DNA of 64,000 bases from Guyanagaster necrorhizus (lineage: Eukaryota > Basidiomycota > Agaricomycetes > Agaricales > Physalacriaceae). The position numbers were made by a program, and so were the translations under genes. Location of the stretch: contig NW_025064914.1 of the NCBI RefSeq assembly GCF_019112545.1, forward strand, positions 35,209-99,208. Reading direction: 5' to 3'. Of this stretch, positions 34,290 through 44,664 are shown one piece after another. Below the pieces are notes generated by a model, which was not told the origin of the DNA, did no database searches, and was given only the letters and a program-made list of their open reading frames with translations. Position 1 is the first letter of the stretch. Each line of letters opens with the position of its first letter.

Positions 34290-35047
34290 ATTAGAGGAAA
34301 GGGCCCACGGTCCGGGTGACCGCAGCGGGCCGACTAGTGGCCTTCGGAGATAAAAAAAAATTTCTCCGTCAGGGCCTGCCATCTTGTCTTTTTCCACCAC
34401 GTCCCATTTCCCGCACACTGTACTCAATAGCTCCCGTCATTCGTCATGGCCAATTTTGCAAAAAACCGGTACGTACCCAAAAATTCATATTCTCTCCGAT
34501 GATTCCAAAACAAACCTGATTTAATGAGCCTGACCCGGCTTGCCGGGCTTGACGATATCTTGCTTCCTTTCTGAGACTTTTTCTCCTTGCTGTCTTGCGA
34601 CCTTTTCGCTCACCTTCTCGTTTTCGTAGATGCTCCTCTATGCGGAACTGGACATAGCCACCTAAAATGCAAAGCCCCACCTATCGACGTTGGCACGACA
34701 ACCATGGTGCGTGTGACTCCTACGCTTACCTTACCCACTTCAATGATTTCCAAAAAATACTTATTGCCATACGACCTGGTTCGCTGGGATTGACGATATT
34801 TTCCTAGGTAGCTCTGAGACTCTTATTTAATCTCTCCTGCTATCTGAAATGCAGTGACCATTGCTTACGGTTCTTCATCCCAGGAGTTATTGATTTGTTT
34901 GATACTCCCGTCGTCTTCGGGAACTTATTGAGAGGCAAACCTGTGTGTATTCGAGAATAGTACGTGTACAAGCCGGATCTTGACATTCAACTGCGTACGC
35001 TCTTCTGAAACTTGTTCATCTCCTTTTGCTTTCGCATGTCTTCGAGA
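34290..35047 (-). repeat. Large inverted repeat, right arm (758 bp)
   Basis: Mirror copy of 33122-33879. On the minus strand a continuous frame enters from outside the repeat near 35150 (CGGLPAEFYEPGWKLQIERD) and continues into the arm as LLEDMRKQKEMNKFQKSVR, ending at a possible splice donor near 34998. The left arm lacks the outer part of this frame, so the right arm is more likely the original and the left the copy. Confidence 0.9.
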
Positions 35048-36178
35048 AGACTCCTGCTCCTGAGCAACGACATATCACGCTCTATCTGTAGCTTCCACCC
35101 AGGTTCATAGAATTCAGCGGGAAGTCCGCCACAGTACTATCCATCTTTGGCACTCATGGCTGTGCCCATTGTGGATTCTTACTCTGACCCCAAAAAGAGG
35201 GCACGGGAAACTGGTCGGTGCAAGCATCCAGCACTCGATAATCTAGGGTTGTTCTAATCCCTCTCTCCTCTATGGCGTACGTAGCCGGTCAAAATATAGC
35301 ATTAACTGTTAGATCTCGCACAGTCGGTGTATGTGATAGCACTTTGAAGTATACAGGGTTTAGAACCATCTCGGAGTCGGGAACTATTACCACCACATGG
35401 AGTGATACCAGATGTCTATGATGACGAAGTTCGAGTGGTTGGCCAGCTTCAAGTTCAAGAATATTCATAGAGTTAGTAACAAAGCACGTTTCTTATAGTT
35501 TAGACTTTCACCAGGATAAGAGTTCGCCTGGATCGAAGGATGCTCGAGGTTATGCTTCGTGACATCGAAGAGTTTCTGCGTCATGACATTCATGGACTCG
35601 GAGATTCCGGACTGAATAGCCAGTCGCCGAAGATGATGAAGATTGAAGAAAGATGGTGGATAATTTAACATCAGCGGAAGGGCAGGGACTAACCCTCCCC
35701 CCACTATTGATGATTTCGAGGGATTCCAAGATCAGAAGCTTGCGTCGAGAGGATAGAAGTATAATTAAGGACAAAATTCTTCACAGAGAATGCAACGGGG
35801 TCGAATATAGGCATAAGCTCGCTGGGTAATATGAGATAAACACTGAAGTATGTAGTGTTGTGAGTCCCGGTAAACGCAGAGCCTAGAGAAAGCACGTCTT
35901 GGAATGCTTATTCAGTGAACTCAAGCGGTCGCTGTACCAACGCCTGCCAAATCAATACGTTTCAAAAATCGAAACTTGGGTATGATCGACAGAATCATTA
36001 GATCATGCGATAGGACGTCAAATCCTGGCTGAAATGCAAAGACGCCGAACGTTGTTGTTACAAGGGGTGGTATATCGGGAAATTCGGCCAGAAGGCCGTG
36101 AAGTTGTCTGCAAGTGTTTCATGCGATCCTCAGATCCGCCGGGGGGGCGTTTCCCTATGATTAACAACATATCTGAGC
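35048..36178 (-). other. Coding-like fragments, unidentified
   Basis: The minus strand carries the helical, charged segment described for the right arm (35048-35150). Between 35895 and 35465 it reads GTHNTTYFSVYLILPSELMP, then NLHHLRRLAIQSGISESMNV and LFDVTKHNLEHPSI. These could be exons of a leucine-rich F-box-type protein, but no complete model emerged. Confidence 0.3.
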
Positions 36179-37990
36179 TCATGAGAAAAAAAAAGGATAC
36201 GAAAAAAAAACCAGGGCGTACTCGAAAGTCGGTGGAAGTTTCCCAGCTGAGAAGGCAGGCCTTCGCGCTTCGGCAGGTTGACACTCCGCCGGTCCTAGAA
36301 GTCGCCAACGTCCAGAAAACCCAGAATATGACATTAGGGCTCGACGGGGACCGAGCATAGGCATATCCTGCGAATCTGAACTTGCTTTGAGCCTGCTTTC
36401 AAGCTCATGGGATCCCGTTGGGGCAGAGGATAGAAGCAAGACCTCGATGTCAGCGCCATGACACTTTGCATCAATGGAATCCTCATGATCATTCACCTCG
36501 ACCACTTCGGATTCATCCAACACATCCTCCTCCACAGTACGAACAACATTGTCGTCCGGGTCCTCGGCCATTTCTTCTAGTGTCTCCATGGTAGCCTTCG
36601 ACATCCCTTCATAGACTTTTATCGAAATACTTTCTGCAGTGCGCATTCCGTGCAGCGCATGCTGCCAGTCGGTGGGTAAACATTCTTGGAACCATCGTGT
36701 GTTGGCTGGGCCCCATGCATCCCACTCAACAGAAGTCATATTAGTGGGCGTGGGGTTGTGAGGTCGCGATGCATCCAAAAACTTAGTCGAGTATGACGAG
36801 AAGAAAAAAGTGTCCGTAGTCCGACCTGACATTCAGGGGGCTGTGTTTTCTTGCACAGGTCCAGAATTGAATGTGGCTTCTTTTCAAGGAAAAGGTTGAC
36901 GTGGAAGGAGAATACAAAAGAATGTACGCGATGGCGGGCAGGATCAGGAGATTGTTCAAGGATGTAGATGCAGCAGGCCAGGATACGGTCTGCTAGTGAT
37001 AGATGATAGAAGCTGTTGATGACGTTGCTATTGACGCTGGGCTGGATGCGGGGGATGTATCCTGGGGATGGGTTTCGACTCAACGAGCAATGCCAGAAGG
37101 AGAATCCTCCAGACAACTCCGGAAACGAAAACGATCCCAGCAGAACCGGTGGAAGGGAAGAGCCCGTCGGGGTGTCGAACTGGTAGACTTCCGATGACTA
37201 TCTTGACCGTGAGCTTAAAAAAGACAGAGGACACACCGGACTTACGCAAAATCCTGAGGCGGGATGCCAGGCTTCAATAGTATTCATTTCTTTCATCAAA
37301 AAGCCGATCAGATCGCCGGATATCTGAACACGGATGGCGCCTATGGAGTTTGAAAGTGGCATTGAGACCAGATCCTTGGGGAAGCAAGGGAGAATGGGTG
37401 CGGCAGCTTTCGGGTAGGGATCATTTTCTGAAAGGGTACGAAGATGGACCTCGAAGACGAACTTAGATCTAAGCAAAAATGGATGAGCTTGTAAATGAAC
37501 AATAAGGGCTATCAAACCACCTACTCGGCAGGCGCTCGAGTGACTAATACTAAGAGATCCTGTGAGGGATCAATTGTGAAGTCCAGGATACCGATGTTTT
37601 CGAATGCATGAGTCCACATTCTGTAATCTTCTCCTGGGTCACACCCGGAGAAAGGCAGTTCAAAGAAGGAAATAGCCGGGATAGCCTCGCGTTTCCCGTG
37701 CTCTCTTCCGTTCCTGTAAATCCCTCCAACGAACTCATAGATAGACGCTACAGAGGGCAGGTCAAGCTGGTAGTAGCGCTTCCAGGTGATACTTTGCCAC
37801 GATTGTTCCCGGTCGCGAAGGCTATTCAGGCGCTTAACGAAAGGGTACAAAGTGGAGTCCTCAGGATTGGATTCCATGCGATATTTAGCAAGCTCGACAG
37901 TGAACTGAAGTCGAGATGACTGCATTATTATTCGATGAATATGGGTGTTTATCTGAGAAAAATGATTTCAGAACGACTGGATATAGATAT
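36179..37990 (-). pseudogene. Relative of the 15-kb F-box protein, F-box missing
   Basis: The minus strand encodes a chain parallel to the gene at 15169-16881: MQSSRLQFTVELAKYRM, RLNSLRDREQSWQSITWKRY, SIYEFVGGIYRNG, then DFTIDPSQDLLVLV (compare DFAMDPSQDLLAMLV), strands in 37515-37200, and WGPANTRWFQECLPTD (compare WGPRHTRMLP). Upstream, an ATG near 37995 reads MSPSMLS, like the MSPSLFS start of the intact gene, but then meets a TGA, and no F-box follows. A long acidic insert (DESEVVEVNDHEDS) replaces the normal end. I take it as a 5'-damaged pseudogene. A shortened functional protein without the F-box cannot be excluded. Confidence 0.6.
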
Positions 37991-38251
37991 TACTCAGCAT
38001 ACTAGGAGACATTTCAGCAGGTCTCGGCTTTTCCGAACCAACGATGTACCCTTCTGAACGCCTCAAATAGAATACGTAATTTTTCTTCACACAATTGCAG
38101 GACATCATACAAATGAAGTGCCATCCTGCGCATAAGTAATCCCAAAGTAAAAAGGGCAGATCGACTTTTTGACGTCCTTCGGGTTCTAGCCGTTTTTCAG
38201 CGGAGTGTGGAGGTACTAATTAATGCCGACCGCAGAATCAGTTTTAAGATG

Positions 38252-38855
38252 CAGTCAACTCTGTAATAACCCATACCCCTCTGTCGACGCTCAAAGGTAT
38301 GGGTTATCGCAGAGTATGGGGTTCTAGAGAGGTGATTATAGGGCATCCCATAGTACCAGTAGCAGCATTATATGTATTTAACAAGGAAATATCTCTGAGC
38401 AAAAAAATTGATTTTGGTATCCCACATGTTCTGCACATCGTCGTGCCTGCCAAAAGAAGCAACCGTCTCCAGTTGTCGTGCAAAGATGCTATCCATCTCC
38501 GTGACATGATTTTGGATAGTCATCATGGCTTGAAGAGTCTCCACCGGTTCCGAGTCTGTGTCATATCAGATGTGACATTGATGTCTCCTAGGCTCTTAGC
38601 CCCATGTACGGAATTTTGCGCGTGCCGGGCTGCTGTTGAACTGTTTTGGGGTGACCCTGACATCTTCGTGGCCCACTGCACAGCCGGGAGGTTAAATATG
38701 TGCTGTTACAAGGGTGATAACTTGCGTAACCTTCATATTTGAGTGAATGGGTTATGGACCTCATTTTCCTGCAAACCAAGTCGGTTGACGCTCCAAGCTA
38801 TGGGTTATAACAGAGTACGGGTTTATACAGGTATGGCTTATTACAGAGTTGACTG
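38252..38855. mobile_element. Non-autonomous DNA transposon, 604 bp, with terminal inverted repeats
   Basis: The ends match as inverted repeats over 26 bases with one mismatch; both begin CAGTCAACTCTGTAATAA. Inside each end, the words TATGGGTTAT and CAGAGTAYGGG recur in both orientations (38262-38330 and 38745-38850), as subterminal repeats that bind transposase in hAT- or CACTA-like elements. No transposase is encoded. The 8-base flanks (ttaagatg and taaataaa) share only four positions, so a target duplication is not proven. Confidence 0.8.
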
Positions 38856-39535
38856 TAAATAAATTTACCATGGTCAGTTCATTGCTCAATGACAGCTCTA
38901 CCATTGAGCCAAGGATAAAGAAATAAAAAAGTCGGGCACTGCAAGCAGTTGACGTTCAAATTTGACTTGAAAACCTATAGCGACAGAAAGAGTAAGTACT
39001 ACCGAATAGGAACCTATGCAGCTATGCCTACGTCCCAAATCTTTCCCTTCCGATTCGGAGCAATTCAAATGATCTCGATCAGGTTTGAGTATGACATTTG
39101 CGCAAGGCGGCACCGAAGAATCATATGCCTAAAGATTGGCCCGAGGTATCCGCTTCACGGTTAAGCTTTTAATTTGGGATCAAGCGTATAGCAAACCGTG
39201 ACCCATAGCAAATCATTTGAAAAAGAAACCAGCCCGCCGTTCGACATCCATTGCGGCGTAACACATGTTTTGGAACTCGCTGAGCGTCGGCGTTTCCAAG
39301 TCTTTAATCGAAGAGCAAGTAGGTAATTACTTGTTGACTATGAGCCTTCTACTTTGGACACTGCCGTCCGACTCGCAAAAAGGGTCCCGGCGTTAGTGGG
39401 TAAATCTTCCCTTGCAATCAGTCGGCGATCCGGTACAGCCGTACCGGGTAAAGTGCGTACTGATGGTATCAAAATTCCCTTGCGGCTAATTACCTACGGT
39501 GAGGTTCATGCAAGGTGTCAACCACGATGCGTGAA
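38856..39535. other. Intergenic, no gene seen
   Basis: Upstream region of the SDR gene. A D-arm-like word (GGCTCAATGGTAGAGC, minus strand, near 38896-38911) is not part of a complete tRNA. Confidence 0.5.
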
Positions 39536-39543
39536 TATTTAAA
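39536..39543 (+). promoter_or_regulatory. TATA-like element of the SDR gene
   Basis: TATTTAAA lies about 70 bases upstream of the ATG at 39610. Confidence 0.45.
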
Positions 39544-39609
39544 GGAGGAAGGTCTATACGGAGTTGAATTGAAGCAAGCGTTTCCTCTCTCTACTCAGAA
39601 ACGAACGAA

Positions 39610-40605
39610 ATGGGCCTTGACTTGTACTTGAACGGCGTTGCTCTCGTTGTTGGTGCTGGTGGGTCCTCTTTGCCAATCTTTGCGTGTCGTACAGTTCGAT
39701 GTAACGAGCGACCTAGGCTCCGGTATGGGTCGTGCCACAGCTCTGGCTTTCGCAGAGGCTGGGGTCCGTGGCCTGATTTTTGCCGATATCAGGGACAAAG
39801 CCGCCGCTGAAGTCGCTGAGGAAGCCAAGGCGGTCGCGTCCGACTCCCAATTCGAATCCTTCGTTATCCAGGTCGACATGGGTGACGAAGAGTCCGTGAA
39901 GAATCTCATGGCCAAGTCAGTCGAGAAATTTGGACGTGTGGATTATTGCGCAAACATCGCTGGTGTAAGTCCTGTTTTTGACTACTCTTAAGAGGACTTC
40001 ATTGATTTGGCGCACAGTCATTTGGTAGAGAGAGGAAGCCGTTCGCCGAGACCCCGACGGAGGAGTGGTTGGCGATCCAACAGACCAACATTAACGGTGT
40101 CTTCTTCCTCGTCAAGGAGCAGATCAAGATCATGGAAAAGCAGGAGCGTCTCGTGACGCCATTGACTTCAGAAGCACGCCCAGCAGAACGGGGCAGCATC
40201 GTTGTGCTGTCCTCCGCTGCCGCCGTGATCGCTGTCCCCGAAGGTGGTGCTTACACCCACACCAAATTCGCCACGAACGGTCTGACCAAGGCAGCTGGTA
40301 AGTGAACCATTCCATTCGAATGATATCCACTGATCCACTGGTTTCGTGCAGCCCAGGACCACGGAAAGAATGGTATCCGCATTAACGCGATTCTCCCTGG
40401 GTATATCTTTACGCCGGGTTTGGCTGCATTCCCTGGTGCAACTCCGGAGACGGCCCAGAGGATTCTTGATAACAATGCGCTCCATAGATTTGGAGAGCCG
40501 AGGGAGATTGGCGATATGGTAGCGATCTTGAGCAGCCCCAGGAACAGCTACATGATTGGCGCCAGCATTCTTATTGATGGCGGCCAGACTATCACTGCCG
40601 AGTAG
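39610..40605 (+). CDS. Short-chain dehydrogenase/reductase (classical SDR)
   Basis: An NAD(P)-dependent oxidoreductase of the classical SDR type. Exons 39610-39658, 39717-39964, 40018-40297 and 40352-40605 give 831 nt (276 residues). The cofactor loop GAGSGMGRA is assembled across intron 1. NIAG is followed by the Ser of VVLSSAAAV and the catalytic YTHTK (YxxxK). The C-terminal substrate loop starts INAILPGYIFTPG, and the end has SYMIGASILIDGGQT. All active-site residues are present. No targeting signal, so probably cytosolic. The next gene on the same strand is an esterase, but no further pathway genes accompany them. Substrate unknown, likely an alcohol or ketone. Confidence 0.94.
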
Positions 40606-41432
40606 ATTGGCGAGCCACTTAATATTGTTAGACCCGCATATCTGTACTATTAATCACATAATGACCAAAACTTGAACATGATGCGTACACGTTTTCTGGG
40701 GATCATATCTTGGATCATGCATAAGACGCAAATAGACAGAGGATTGAGAAGAAGCTCGTTGAAAGGGCCACCCCAATCCCTTTCAGGGTGCAACCTCAAT
40801 CACATGTATACGGTCTGGCAGACAAACTGAAGCTAGATGCTTTACTCGTCGGTTCATTAGAATAAGGCTTAGGCTTACTGGTGTTGAAAATGTAATTCCG
40901 TACGATATCCATTTTGAAGACACGACGAACCGAGAGCAACTCTGTGCGACAATCACAGCAATGCGTCTCCGTGTCGTCGGTGCCTTCAGGTTACCTCATG
41001 CAGGAAAGTTGTACATTCCGTGATTGCAGTGAACACCGAGTATCGCGTCTCCGTAGTCGGACTGAGGGTCGAGCTTGTCAATCCCGTAAGTAAAGGAACG
41101 GACTCCGCAGCAGATATGCGGATCGGTGGTCTAATGGAGGTTGGGGTAACGGCCGTAAGCTCATTCCATTGGACAGGAGGATCGGCCCGACTAGCCACCA
41201 AACTTTTTTTGTGTGTCGGTTATGTAATTCCGCAACTTGTTGTCATCACACCTCGGGCTTACTAGTACGCGAAAACTTCCTACGGACCACGGTTGACGCT
41301 TACCCTTTGCGTGACGACTTGCGGTATGTTTTGCTGGCGATATTTGATGTGACTCGGGTTCGCCAATGCCAATCATAAATAATACGACGTTTGCTGGTTA
41401 ACTAAGGTCATTGGGTCCTCCTTTGATTCACC
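40606..41432. other. Intergenic, no gene seen
   Basis: Between the SDR and the esterase. Contains terminator and promoter sequence only, as far as I can see. Confidence 0.5.
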
Positions 41433-42710
41433 ATGGTTAAGCATACTCGTGTCGTAAAGATCACCCCTTGGGAAATCGTAGGTATCTACCTCGTCTTTGC
41501 CACTCTGCGTACGTTATTTCCCTTCTTTTTATTTGATGGTACAATAATTCCATTTTGATAGCATTTAAGGTTCTCTACAGGCTCCTGTTTTCGCCATGGG
41601 ACAAAGCCGCCAGAGACAAGACCTGGAGACGTGTAATCAGCCACTACAGCGTACACTACCTTACCCACTTGAACATCGCTCAGCTCCAGTACGTTTTCGG
41701 TAACTCGTACGACGTCTATGTTGGCTACACAAAGAAAATTGGCGTCCCCATGGACATTGAAGAACTCGACCTCGGTGCCAAGATCATGTGGGTTGGCCCC
41801 AAGAACCCCAAACGCGTCAACATTTTCCTCCACGGTCAGTGTTTGAATTTTTCCAAGAACATCCGTTTTTCTTATCCCTTGTTTTCAGGTGGTGCTTTCC
41901 TCGTCCATGCCCCCGCTGAAGGCTATCCTTTCTGGCGATGGATGCAAGGCCAGTTGAAGAACAGGGGTCTCGATGTCGGCTTGTGTGCCTTGTCATACGG
42001 TACGACTTTCTACTTTCCAGTCTTTTCTTTAGTTGATGATCATCTCCATAGCTCTCCACCCTGAGGGCGACTACCCCCTGCCTCTTCGCCAGCTCGTTGT
42101 CATGCTCAACCATCTCATTGCCAGTGGCGTTCCTCCCGAAGGTATCACCATGGTTGGTGAGTCCGCCGGTTCCAACCTGATCCTCATGCTGCTGTCGCAC
42201 ATGCTCCACCCCATTCCTGGTGTCGAACCTTTCGTCCTACCCCCCGGCACCAAACTCGGCGGCGGCTACCTTCTCTCGCCCTGGATCTCCGTCGGCGGCA
42301 CCGACGTCCCCAACTCGTTCGAAGAGAACAACCACACCGACATCACCAGTGCTGACACCCTCCGGGAATGGGGCGCTCCCATCCTCAAGGCTGTTCCCCG
42401 GTCCCAGATCCCGTACATGGAGGCGTCACATGCTCCCAACGGCTGGTTCGATGGTGCAGAGAACCTGATCAACAAGCTCCTCATCACCGTCGGTGAGTTC
42501 GAGCCGCTGAGGGACTCCATCGTCACCTTGTATGAGAAGCACTTCAAGTCGTGGCCCAAGGATCGCGTTACGTACTGCTACCAGCCGGGTGGTAACCACA
42601 ACGACCCGTACTACGACTTCTTCTGGGGCGCGAACCCCTCCGAGTTCGCCAGCAGCTTGACTCCCACTGTCGTCCAATGGATGTACGATGTCCACTCGCA
42701 GGTCAACTAA
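41433..42710 (+). CDS. GDXG/HSL-family esterase, alpha/beta hydrolase
   Basis: Exons 41433-41508, 41562-41834, 41889-41999 and 42052-42710 total 1119 nt (372 residues). The oxyanion loop HGGGAFLVHAP is rebuilt across intron 2; the nucleophile motif is VGESAGS (GxSxG); the acid lies in ITVGEFEPLRDS and the His in YQPGGNHNDP. These place it among the hormone-sensitive-lipase-like esterases that hydrolyse small carboxylic esters or act as steryl acetyl hydrolases. The first 25 residues (TPWEIVGIYLVFATL) form one hydrophobic segment, which suggests anchoring to the ER or lipid-droplet membrane. All introns are GT-AG. The gene looks intact. Confidence 0.93.
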
Positions 42711-43409
42711 ATAATGTACGCATGAAATTGCATGTCCTTCTCATAATACTCGCACAATACACCGACGCTACTTATCTATTCCATACTAGATACAAATTGT
42801 ATGTACAGTGACTAGCTCGCATTCAAACAAATAATATCGCCATCAAGTCATGAAGCTACGTTGAAAAAAAAAAAAATCGGGCTTCACGATCCAAACCTTG
42901 GCCAACACAAGAAAAAAGTTATTTTGTTCTGTCGCCTTGGAGAGTAATTGGCAGAGATGCCGTGGGCGACATGAGGGCTTCTTTGAAACTTGACAATCTG
43001 CATCAGACCAATATCACACCCTGATCAGACCCCACGTGTCCGAGGAGGGACAAGCAAGAAGAACCGCCTTACGTGCCCTCGATGCTGGATGAAATTACCT
43101 TTACAAAGATCCGGAACTAAGGCCAAGCATGGACATCCCGCCGCCGGGAGCTGGCAGCACTGAATGTGTATAGGTTCAGGCTTATGCACCGCATCACTGG
43201 CAGTGAAAAACTCAGGTCGCTCCATTATTTGAGTATCCCAAAATACTAGGACCTCCGAACGTCCAACAGGGATCGGACGACAAAGTTGGCAGTGACTGGT
43301 TTCCTTACCCACCCACCCCACCCAAGCAGAGCCCAGCGGTGTGTGTCGTCCAAGTCATCGCCCCAGCCGTCGACCTAGTTACTGTATCTGATGGTCAGGA
43401 GCGTTTGGG
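42711..43409. other. Intergenic, no gene seen
   Basis: 3' flank of the esterase and promoter of the Tyr/Ser-rich gene. Nothing else seen. Confidence 0.5.
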
Positions 43410-43417
43410 TATAAAGG
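43410..43417 (+). promoter_or_regulatory. TATA box of the Tyr/Ser-rich protein gene
   Basis: TATAAAGG lies 81 bases upstream of the ATG at 43498. The open frame itself reaches further upstream to 43339, but the TATA box favours the later start. Confidence 0.6.
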
Positions 43418-43497
43418 GACCGTACCCTCGCCAGGGGATGATTTCTCCAATAGCCGGTCTATTCACCACTGCCCAGACGATCCACGAACACAAAGAA

Positions 43498-43752
43498 ATG
43501 ATGCCCTACGTCAGCTCCTACGCGTACCCCGGTAGCAGCAGAAGCATATATCCGTCCTACGGCCGCAGCAGCTATGGAGTGCCCGTCCAGCATTACTACG
43601 GTACTCCCGTGTCATACGGCAGCCCGTATGGGTATTCGTCTTCCTACTATGGCTCGTCCTATGGGTCTACTACACCTATGGTCGTCCTGCCGTCAAGACG
43701 CCATCATCATCGTAGCCACCGCCGTCACCACTCTAGGAGTTACTATTACTGA
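43498..43752 (+). CDS. Small Tyr/Ser/Gly-rich low-complexity protein
   Basis: I do not recognise a family. From the ATG at 43498 the protein is 84 residues, unspliced. The middle repeats short words such as SSYG, YGTPVSYGSP and YGSSYGS, and the end is basic and His-rich (RRHHHRSHRRHHSRSYYY). There is no signal peptide, Cys or hydrophobic core. Such composition suits a disordered protein that may self-associate or bind RNA or metal, which is inference only. The open frame begins earlier, but the TATA box at 43410 supports this start. Confidence 0.65.
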   Translation: MMPYVSSYAYPGSSRSIYPSYGRSSYGVPVQHYYGTPVSYGSPYGYSSSYYGSSYGSTTPMVVLPSRRHHHRSHRRHHSRSYYY

Positions 43753-44664
43753 GGATGATGCGGGATGTTATTAATACTGATGGGTTGTAATACGGTTTTG
43801 TTCTGCGATACGGATAATCCATTTTGTACGTGAGGAGGGTGTATGTTATGGATTTCCGCATCGATGGAATTCCCGGAATCATCCGGAAGTCTCCAGTCGC
43901 TTGAAGCCCTTTCTTCTCCTTTCTATCCATCTCTGTACTTTCTCTTACTCAGCCTAATGAACTTGTTATGACTCATGACTTCACGAAGCTTGTTGAACCT
44001 TCTAGTAACACCCATTTGTATATAAACGTAGCTACGAAACATGTACTAGGTATCAAATTCTTACTGCCTATCTTGAACCCTACACTTTGTGTGACCTCAA
44101 GCCACGGAAACTAAGCTTCGCGCTAGTCTGCTAACCTATTTCAGGATACCAGTAAGTTTACCTCGAGCTCGCTCGAACCTTTACTTCTCTCACGGATACC
44201 ATCAAGCACGAGTCACGCTCACACTCTTATTCTCTTACTCCTCGTACCTCGACTACTAAACACTTGCTCTAATAATTAGCTACGGTATCCAACGTTTACA
44301 ACAGTGTACCAACCCGAATGCATGGCTGAACCTTGGTACAGATGTATTCATTTATCTATCGCCTGGCCGTAATCTCTGCCAAAGGTACGAAAGACATGCG
44401 CGGCATCCGCGACAAGGGTTTCATTCCATGAGATTAGTACTATGTTTTTCCATCCAAAGGTATAGGAAGGCTAAAGATATCCAAGATGGTCAAGATATTC
44501 CACGGGATAGATGGATGGTGTGGGGGGGTGGGGGATAATGGTGAATGATTTAAGTCAGCTATGTATACTATTAGCGGTCGTCAATGTTAGGAATAAACAC
44601 TTGAAATGCACAACAATAAAAGGCGAAATAAGTCAAGTAACCCCGTGAGAAAAAAAAAGGGAAT
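43753..44664. other. Intergenic, no gene seen
   Basis: Convergent 3' flanks of the Tyr/Ser-rich gene and the large membrane protein. No gene seen. Confidence 0.5.

Noticed and set aside
33650..34519. Two identical 67-codon frames on opposite strands
   Set aside because: They are duplicates because they lie in the arms of the inverted repeat. There is no family match, and the frame begins at the arm's outer edge without a promoter.
38890..38915. D-arm-like sequence of a tRNA on the minus strand
   Set aside because: GGCTCAATGGTAGAGC resembles a D arm, but no anticodon stem or T arm follows at the right distance.
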